From: JAMORN01 sp027063545 [NCBI: bacterium]
Lineage (GTDB): Bacteria; JAMORN01
Direction of reading: 5' to 3'
NCBI GenBank assembly: GCA_027063545.1
Contig: JAMORN010000017.1
Span: 1 to 12,825 of the forward strand
Length of the DNA: 12,825 bases
Each line of letters begins with the position of its first letter. The first letter of the stretch is position 1. The notes below the pieces were generated by a model that was not told where the DNA came from, did no database searches, and saw nothing but the letters and a program-made list of their open reading frames with translations. Below are positions 8,470 through 12,825 of the stretch, one piece after another. The translations under genes were made by a program, and so were the position numbers.

Positions 8470-9482
8470 TAAAAAAATAAGTTTTTAAAAAGATTTAAAA
8501 AAAAGTATTTTCCTCTTTATACTTTTCCCAAAAATTTTTTACTTTATACTCTTCAAATGAGCAATAGTATGTTTTTCTTAACTTAGCTATTGTTAAGTTA
8601 ATATCTATATTTTCTTTATCAGAAAGTCCTTTCTCTTCGATAAAATTTTTAAAAAGCTTATATTTTTTTCATATTAAGATATAGATTAGAGTTTGTAGGA
8701 ATTCTTTAAGGATATGCAAAAACTTTATTGTTAGAAAATGTTTTTAAAAATTTTATAGTGTTTTTAAGGGAATTGAGTGTTTGGTTTGGTATTCCAAAGA
8801 TTATATTTGAAAAATAATTTATATTATTTTCATTCAAAAATTCTAAAACCTTTTTATTATTTCTTATTTCTATATTATTCACTCTATTTAAAATAACCAT
8901 TTCTTTTTTATTTATAGATTGAATGCCTATTTTTAAGTTTATTTTATTTTTTATATGTAGTTAGAAGATCTTTTAAAATAGGATACTTAAATAGTTCAGT
9001 CTTTACTTGTAATGTTAGATTTCCTTAACAGAGGAATTATTTAATTTTTTTTATCTCATTTTTTATTAAATCCACAACAGATTTTTCAGCATAACCTAAT
9101 ATGAAGTAATCAACATTTTTATATTCTTTTATTAAAGTATTTAAAGGAGAAGAGAAACTTCATAGCCTCCTAACACAATTTTATCTTTATAACTATAATT
9201 TTTAATTTCTTTTACTATTCTACGTGTTGAATTTTAGTCCAAGCATAAAGAGAGATTAATATATAATCATTTATGTTATGAAGAAAAGAATTGTTAAATT
9301 TATTTGCAATATCTTCTTCTATAATTTTTTGTTCTACTCCTATATATTTATTAAATTAAATGAATAAAATAGTCGTAAAATATATTGTTTCGTTTTATAT
9401 TTGCCATTATAGAGGCAAGCCCTAGTGAGATTTTTGGATATTCGTTTTTTAAAAAATCGAAATTTATTATTAATATTTTCAT
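8470..9482 (-). pseudogene. Decayed B12-binding-domain radical SAM gene
   Basis: On the minus strand a start at 9482 with AGGAGA at 9491-9496 opens into MKILIINFDFLKNEYPKISLG, a typical N-terminus of B12-binding radical SAM proteins. The frame breaks at a stop at 9351-9353. It resumes as IGVEQKIIEEDI...LISLYAW, breaks again near 9215-9225, continues as KIVLGGYEVS (a B12-domain motif), and breaks near 9145-9160. VDYFILGYAEKSVVDLI then follows, to a stop near 9040. Next come VKTELFKYPILKDLL and LKIGIQSI..., then IIFGIPNQTLNSLK...FAYP, which ends at a stop at 8706-8708. Remnants continue to about 8470 (YKLFKNFIEEKGLS...). The CxxxCxxC cluster that should lie between the B12 domain and VKTELF is absent, so an internal segment is missing. 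The protein cannot be functional as read. Gene order suggests it belonged to the viperin operon. Confidence 0.82.
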
Positions 9483-9509
9483 TTTTTACTTCTCCTAGAG
9501 AGTTTTATT

Positions 9510-9811
9510 TTATTTGTTTTTAGTATGGTATCTATTGGGTTTTTTATTAATTCTATCATTTGCCCAAAATACTGTTATTAACCTATTATCTCCTAGTACA
9601 ATAACAATGGAGTTATAATTCTTTTTTAATAGACTATCTTTTAACTTTTTGTCTTTTATATTCTTTTTTATTTGTTTTTTCCCAAATATTATTCTATTTG
9701 GGTTATTAGGTAACTTCTCACCTAATATAAAGCTAATTCTATAAGTTTATTAGGAATTCTTCTATGAAGTTTTCTGTAGATAAAGTGATTAGTTTCTTTT
9801 AGATTTTCCAT
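9510..9811 (-). pseudogene. DUF4258-like small protein gene with one frameshift
   Basis: The start at 9811 follows a strong GGAGGGG (9816-9822) and lies 21 bp after the stop of the viperin-like gene. Translation begins MENLKETNHFIYRKLHRRIP and runs into a TAG at 9722-9724 after about 29 codons. A shift in frame there restores LGEKLPNNPNRIIFGKKQ, then YNSIVIVLGDNRLITVFWAND, and a TAA at 9510-9512. The intended product is about 100 residues. The early HRR element and the late segment of valines followed by LITVFW resemble DUF4258-type proteins, small alpha/beta proteins sometimes seen with toxins and mobile genes. That match is by eye and moderate. The break is a net loss of one base (or gain of two). 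Its position in the viperin operon hints at a partner role, which is inference. Confidence 0.65.
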
Positions 9812-9832
9812 TTTTCCCCTCCATTTCTTTAT

Positions 9833-10681
9833 TTATTTTACTATTTGGTAGATACCTCCTCTTTGTTTAAACTTTTCAAAGTCAAATTTTAATTCATCTA
9901 ATTGGGATAGTAATTCATACTCTAATAGATTTAAGCCACGTTTAATTTTATAATTTATATTAGTAAAGGGATAACCTTCAGAGTCAACCATTATATATGA
10001 ACCTATCATAGTATGGTTATCTTCATATATTACAGGACATACCTTGTTAGCATCTTTATTTATATTTTTGAATAACCCAAATTTTTCTTTATTTATAGAG
10101 AGCATAGGTGTATATAGATCATTTTCACCTTTAATAGGTAAAAATTGGAATACTTTCCATCTTATAGGTTTTATTTTGGTTATAAATTCTGTAAAGTTTT
10201 CTTTATAGTTATAATTAGAAACCATGGTATTTATCTTAAGAGAAATATTTTGTTCTTTTATATCAAAACATATTTTATAATAATCAAGAATTTTATAATT
10301 TACGTGTCTTCCAAGAAATAGAAGGGTCTCTTTTTTAAGAGAATCAACACTTAGGCCAATTAAATCTAAAGAGTTATCAAATTTTTTTAAATAATCTTTA
10401 GTTATTAAATAACCATTTGTTACAATAGATGTTGTAAAACCTAAATCTTTGGCTTTTTTTACTAAATTAGGAAGGTATGGTACAAGAGTAGGTTCACCTC
10501 CAACAAAATTTATTTTTTTTATTTCTATTTCTTTTAATTCTTTTGCTAATTTTTCTATTATTTTTATCCAATCTTTTTCCTTTAAATTTTTATTTTTATA
10601 CATATGTGAATAACAACCTTTACACCTCATATTGCAATAATTTGTTATATGAAGATTTATAGTCATACCATAACTATTCAT
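9833..10681 (-). CDS. Prokaryotic viperin homolog (pVip), radical SAM nucleotide dehydratase
   Basis: This 282-residue protein looks like a prokaryotic viperin, an enzyme that uses SAM and a 4Fe-4S cluster to turn a nucleoside triphosphate into its 3'-deoxy-3',4'-didehydro form, a chain terminator of phage RNA synthesis. The radical SAM triad is C16-x3-C20-x2-C23 (CNMRCKGC) and the SAM motif GGEP is at 61-64. Viperin-specific segments follow in order: KINFVGGEPTL, SIVTNG, SVDS at 111-114, LGR at 123-125, LKINTMV from 148, PIRWKVFQFLPIKGEN at 172-187, SYIMVD at 228-233 and the C-terminal RGGIY at 274-278. Human viperin has near-identical NPVRWKVFQ and KRGGKY segments. There is no long N-terminal helix, as in prokaryotic members. 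The nucleotide preferred cannot be read from sequence. No nucleotide kinase gene is adjacent. Confidence 0.88.
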   Translation of the reverse strand: MNSYGMTINLHITNYCNMRCKGCYSHMYKNKNLKEKDWIKIIEKLAKELKEIEIKKINFVGGEPTLVPYLPNLVKKAKDLGFTTSIVTNGYLITKDYLKKFDNSLDLIGLSVDSLKKETLLFLGRHVNYKILDYYKICFDIKEQNISLKINTMVSNYNYKENFTEFITKIKPIRWKVFQFLPIKGENDLYTPMLSINKEKFGLFKNINKDANKVCPVIYEDNHTMIGSYIMVDSEGYPFTNINYKIKRGLNLLEYELLSQLDELKFDFEKFKQRGGIYQIVK

Positions 10682-10688
10682 TATTAAA

Positions 10689-10695
10689 CCTCCTT
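10689..10695 (-). promoter_or_regulatory. Ribosome binding site of the viperin-like gene
   Basis: On the minus strand AAGGAGG lies 7 bases before the ATG at 10681. This is a full-strength site and fixes the start. Confidence 0.8.
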
Positions 10696-10787
10696 TTTTT
10701 GATTTTCCAATATTTTAATAATAAAGCAAAAAATCATTATATTATTGTAACTTATTTTGTTTTAATATGTTACTCTAATTGGTTATT

Positions 10788-10819
10788 AGATAATCTTTAA
10801 TTTTTAAGATTGTTATCTT
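10788..10819. promoter_or_regulatory. Pair of related palindromes, possible operator
   Basis: AGATAATCT (10788-10796) is a perfect odd palindrome. AAGATTGTTATCTT (10806-10819) has 5-bp arms around TGTT. The two share AGAT/ATCT half-sites about 18 bases apart, centre to centre, and lie mid-way between the divergent genes. They could bind a dimeric regulator. In sequence this AT-rich, chance palindromes are common, so confidence is low. Confidence 0.3.
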
Positions 10820-10935
10820 AATAAAATTGGATATTTATCTTTTTAAAAAAGTATTAAAACATTAAATTTTTTATATTTTTTTAATTTTTTAAATTTTTTA
10901 TTTTACTTAAAAATATAAATAAAAGACATTTTTTT

Positions 10936-10941
10936 AAGGAG
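10936..10941 (+). promoter_or_regulatory. Ribosome binding site of the first HEPN-like gene
   Basis: AAGGAG lies 6 bases before ATG 10948. Translation should therefore start upstream of the in-frame TGA at 10966, rather than at ATG 11005, whose nearest AGGAGG is about 20 bases away. Confidence 0.65.
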
Positions 10942-10947
10942 ATGTAT

Positions 10948-11493
10948 ATGTCTAAGAAAAGCTTTTGAGGAGGATTATTAGGAGGTTTAATTTTAGGGGC
11001 AGGCATGACTTTTTTACATAAGACGAATGAAAAAGAAAGATTAAAGAATGACTTAAATAATGCAAAGAAACTATTAACAGAGTTAGAAGTAAAAATGAAA
11101 TTTTTGAAATCAAAATATAGGGAGTTAGAAGATACTTTAAAAGAGCGTAATAGAAGACTATCTTATCTAGAAAAACAAGACAAATTAATGAAGGAATATG
11201 AGCGTTTTAAAGAAAATTTTATAAATGTTTTTTATAATGATATGGTTAATGCTTTAATTAATAAAAAAATAGAATTTAATTTTGGGAATATTTTAGAGTT
11301 TATTAAAACTAATTCTAGTGTTGCAGAAATATTTAAATATTCAGATATTGATAAAGCAAGAAAGATAAGAAATAGAATCGCCCATCCATATAGTAATGAA
11401 AGAATCCCGGAAGAAGAATTACTTTTTGCTTTAGAAGTTTTTGAGAAATATAATAATATTTTAGATGAATATAATAAAGATAGATCAGTATAA
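10948..11493 (+). pseudogene. Membrane-anchored coiled-coil HEPN-like protein with in-frame TGA at codon 7
   Basis: From ATG 10948 the product begins MSKKSF, meets TGA at 10966-10968, and continues in frame as GGLLGGLILGAG, a glycine-rich membrane segment like those opening YtxH-type proteins. Past this are a charged coiled coil of about 70 residues (KERLKNDLNNAKKLL...) and a C-terminal helical domain. That domain carries R-N-R-I-A-H, at residues 122-127 counted from ATG 11005, followed by P. This RNxxxH arrangement is the signature of HEPN domains, many of which are RNases. If the TGA stops translation, reinitiation at ATG 11005 would give a soluble 162-residue protein that keeps coiled coil and HEPN motif, so activity may survive. 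It is a paralog of the next gene, 23 bp downstream. Which HEPN family it belongs to is not recognised. Confidence 0.65.
11355..11378 (+). repeat. Copy 1 of a 24-bp exact repeat shared by the two HEPN-like genes
   Basis: Identical to 11741-11764. It encodes the conserved ARKIRNR segment of the HEPN-like motif. Identity extends to 28 bases with one mismatch. Confidence 0.85.
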
Positions 11494-11516
11494 ATAAATT
11501 AAAAAAGAGAAGAGTT

Positions 11517-11919
11517 ATGATAAGTAGAAATTCCATAAAAATTTTATTTATGATGGTTATTTTAGGGATATTTTATGTAGAATTAAACGCAATGATGGTA
11601 CTAGATGAAGAAAAACTTCTTGCTGATAAATATATATACTATTCAAATAGAGATTTTTCATATGAAGCAGATATTAACTGTGAAATAGCAAGATTGTTAG
11701 ATAAACATGGATATGAAAAAGAAGCTGTAGCATTAGATTCAGCAAGAAAGATAAGAAATAGAATTGCCAATCCTAAAAAAGGATTATATAAATGTATCTA
11801 AAGAAGAAGCAAAATATGCTATAGAGGTATTTGAAGAATATAAAGATAAAGAATTTGTTATTGGCTTTTTGGAAAGTATAGAAAAGGTATTAGAAGAATT
11901 GTATAACTTTTTTTGTTAA
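11517..11919 (+). pseudogene. Second HEPN-like protein gene, frameshifted, motif His replaced by Asn
   Basis: The ATG at 11517, preceded by the weak purine-rich GAGAAGAG, starts a product with a hydrophobic N-terminus (IKILFMMVILGIFYVEL), then VLDEEKLLADKY and DSARKIRNRIANP. This aligns with the RNRIAHP of the gene before it, but the motif histidine is N85. Just after, at the A6-GG run (11775-11782), the frame runs into TAA at 11799-11801. One base less there gives DYINVSKEEAKYAIEVFEEYKDK and on to TAA 11917-11919, which aligns well with ALEVFEKYN of the paralog. The break is thus a net one-base gain, either decay or a read error. Without the histidine an RNase role is doubtful; it could be an inactive partner. 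It lies 38 bp before the CARF/sigma-54 gene. Confidence 0.65.
11741..11764 (+). repeat. Copy 2 of the 24-bp exact repeat
   Basis: Identical to 11355-11378, inside the second HEPN-like gene. Nucleotide-level identity limited to the motif region suggests either a duplication or strong codon conservation. Confidence 0.85.
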
Positions 11920-11957
11920 AAGAAAAATATATTGAATAAAATAAGGGTAAAAATAGT

Positions 11958-12825
11958 ATGTCAGTATTAATTTCTTATTTAGCAACAAATAATGATGATC
12001 CTGAAAAGAAAGGTAAAAAGTTAGGGCCAACTTTATATGTGCTTACATCTAATTTTGCTAAAAAAAGAAAGATAAATAAGGCTGTAATATTTTTCCGTGA
12101 AAGTAATAAAAAAGAGAGAAAAATTTACAATTATATAAAGAGAGAGTTAGAAACAACATTTCGAGATTTAAAAATAAAACTTTATTATAAATTATGGAGA
12201 GGTGATGATCCAACAGATCATAAAACAATTTTTCAAGAAACTAGAAGGTTAGTAAAGGAAATATATGAGGAAATTATTGTTAAAGATAAAGATGAAGAGT
12301 ACTATATTCATATATCTCCAGGTACTCCTACAATGCATGCGATTTGGCTTCTTCTTAGTGAATTAAGATATTTACCAGGAAAGTATACTATAATAAAATC
12401 TTATGAAGGTGATGAAAACAAAGAAGATTATATAAAAGAAGTTGATATAAAAAAAGAGATTTATGATGTTATTTTTAATAATCAAAGTATTGATAGAATC
12501 TTTTGGGATCCTCATAAATTTAAAACTGAAATATTAAAAGAGTTATTTAAAAAAGCAGAGATGTTTGCAAAAATAAAGGCACCTATTTTGATTTTGGGAG
12601 AAAGGGGTACAGGAAAAACTACTTTAGCCAAATGGATAAGAGAAAATAGTCCTTTTAGAAATCCAGAATTAAAGATTTGGCCTACGATTGTTACGAGTCA
12701 GTATGACGATAAGTTAATGAGATCTGAACTTTTTGGATATAAAAAAGGCGCTTTTACAGGAGCAGATAGCGATAAAGATGGATTATTAAAAATATTAGAT
12801 GGAGATACTTTATTTTTAGATGAAG
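11958..12825 (+). CDS. RtcR-like regulator: N-terminal CARF-type domain plus sigma-54 AAA+ domain, 3' end outside window
   Basis: The start ATG 11958 follows a weak AAGGG at 11943-11947, and 289 codons are visible. Residues 1 to about 185 resemble the CARF-type sensor domain of E. coli RtcR: GPTLYVL near residue 23, then EYYIHISPGTPTMHAIW (H118 to W130) and LLSELRYLPGK, close to IHITTGT...CWFLLAEARYLPA of RtcR. Next comes the AAA+ domain of sigma-54 activators, with Walker A GERGTGKT at 214-221, the sigma-54 contact loop GAFTGA at 264-269 and Walker B LFLDE at 285-289, where the window ends. RtcR controls the RNA end-repair genes rtcBA in response to an RNA-damage-linked ligand, whereas other CARF domains bind cyclic oligonucleotides. 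Its target here is unknown. It is co-directional with the two HEPN-like genes. Confidence 0.9.
   Translation, partial: MSVLISYLATNNDDPEKKGKKLGPTLYVLTSNFAKKRKINKAVIFFRESNKKERKIYNYIKRELETTFRDLKIKLYYKLWRGDDPTDHKTIFQETRRLVKEIYEEIIVKDKDEEYYIHISPGTPTMHAIWLLLSELRYLPGKYTIIKSYEGDENKEDYIKEVDIKKEIYDVIFNNQSIDRIFWDPHKFKTEILKELFKKAEMFAKIKAPILILGERGTGKTTLAKWIRENSPFRNPELKIWPTIVTSQYDDKLMRSELFGYKKGAFTGADSDKDGLLKILDGDTLFLDE

Larger units (their letters stand above)
10682..10947. other. Divergent intergenic region between the viperin and HEPN/CARF arms
   Basis: This 266-bp, very AT-rich spacer separates two divergent operons and must hold both promoters. On the minus strand TATAAT at 10736-10741 is a possible -10 box for viperin, but no good -35 is visible at the right distance. 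On the plus strand no convincing -10/-35 pair stands out among the A/T runs. I looked for a sigma-54 GG-N10-GC signature because a sigma-54 activator is encoded nearby, and saw none here. Two small palindromes (listed separately) are the only possible operator sites. Confidence 0.5.

Noticed and set aside
8706-8900. Separate 64-residue minus-strand gene
   Set aside because: Its residues (FGIPNQTLNSLK...FAYP) are the late part of the decayed B12-radical SAM gene. It has no own ribosome binding site.
10682-10947. Sigma-54 promoter for either arm
   Set aside because: No GG-N10-GC pair with -24/-12 character was found on either strand of the spacer.
10966-10968. Genome-wide TGA reassignment (Trp or Gly code)
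   Set aside because: Nine long coding regions have no in-frame TGA and use TGG and GGN normally, so one TGA in a small accessory gene does not support a variant code.
11333-11536. Open frame antisense to the HEPN-like genes
   Set aside because: Its very hydrophobic, Tyr/Leu-rich translation is what the reverse of an A-rich coding strand gives, and it spans two plus-strand genes.
11775-11782. Programmed frameshift at A6-GG in the second HEPN-like gene
   Set aside because: The frame needed is a net +1, whereas the codon phase here does not form the classical -1 slippery heptamer. Decay or read error is simpler.
1-12825. CRISPR array, tRNA, rRNA or insertion sequence
   Set aside because: No spaced repeats, tRNA-like cloverleaf or transposase motif was seen; the CARF domain alone does not imply a CRISPR locus in the window.

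Overview
The window is AT-rich bacterial DNA and divides into a compact housekeeping half (about 1-8470) and an accessory half (about 8470-12825). The organism cannot be named. Two features suggest a low-GC lineage with a cell envelope of the Bacteroidota, FCB or WOR-3 kind: a lipoprotein signal (LSSC) on an S41 protease, and a tail like a T9SS or FlgD-type sorting domain (YDILGRR...GVYF) on a secreted GH16 protein. All confident genes end in TAA or TAG, and none of the long genes uses in-frame TGA, so the standard bacterial code fits.

Housekeeping half: a plus-strand run of six tightly packed genes. These are an ispA-type prenyl diphosphate synthase (5' end outside the window), dxs, a secreted GH16 glycoside hydrolase, NAD kinase, recN and an S41 (C-terminal processing type) lipoprotein protease. 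The ispA-dxs-nadK-recN order is a familiar bacterial grouping and the GH16 gene sits unexpectedly inside it. A convergent rsmE-like gene on the minus strand overlaps the 3' end of the protease gene.

Accessory half, minus strand (10681 down to about 8470): an intact radical SAM protein that I identify as a prokaryotic viperin (pVip, an antiviral nucleotide dehydratase family). It is followed by a small DUF4258-like gene broken by one frameshift, and then by a badly decayed B12-binding radical SAM gene that has lost the CxxxCxxC segment and carries several frameshifts.

Accessory half, plus strand (10948 to the window end), divergent from viperin: two paralogous genes with HEPN-like RNxxxH motifs, then an RtcR-like regulator with an N-terminal CARF-type domain and a sigma-54 AAA+ domain, truncated by the window end. 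The first HEPN-like gene has a membrane-anchor-like N-terminus interrupted by a TGA codon. The second has lost the motif histidine and has a frameshift.

Taken together, the right side looks like a defence or RNA-stress island: a chain-terminator nucleotide synthase facing a HEPN plus CARF/sigma-54 module. It is partly decaying, while the flanking housekeeping genes are intact. The functional link between the two divergent arms is inference only.
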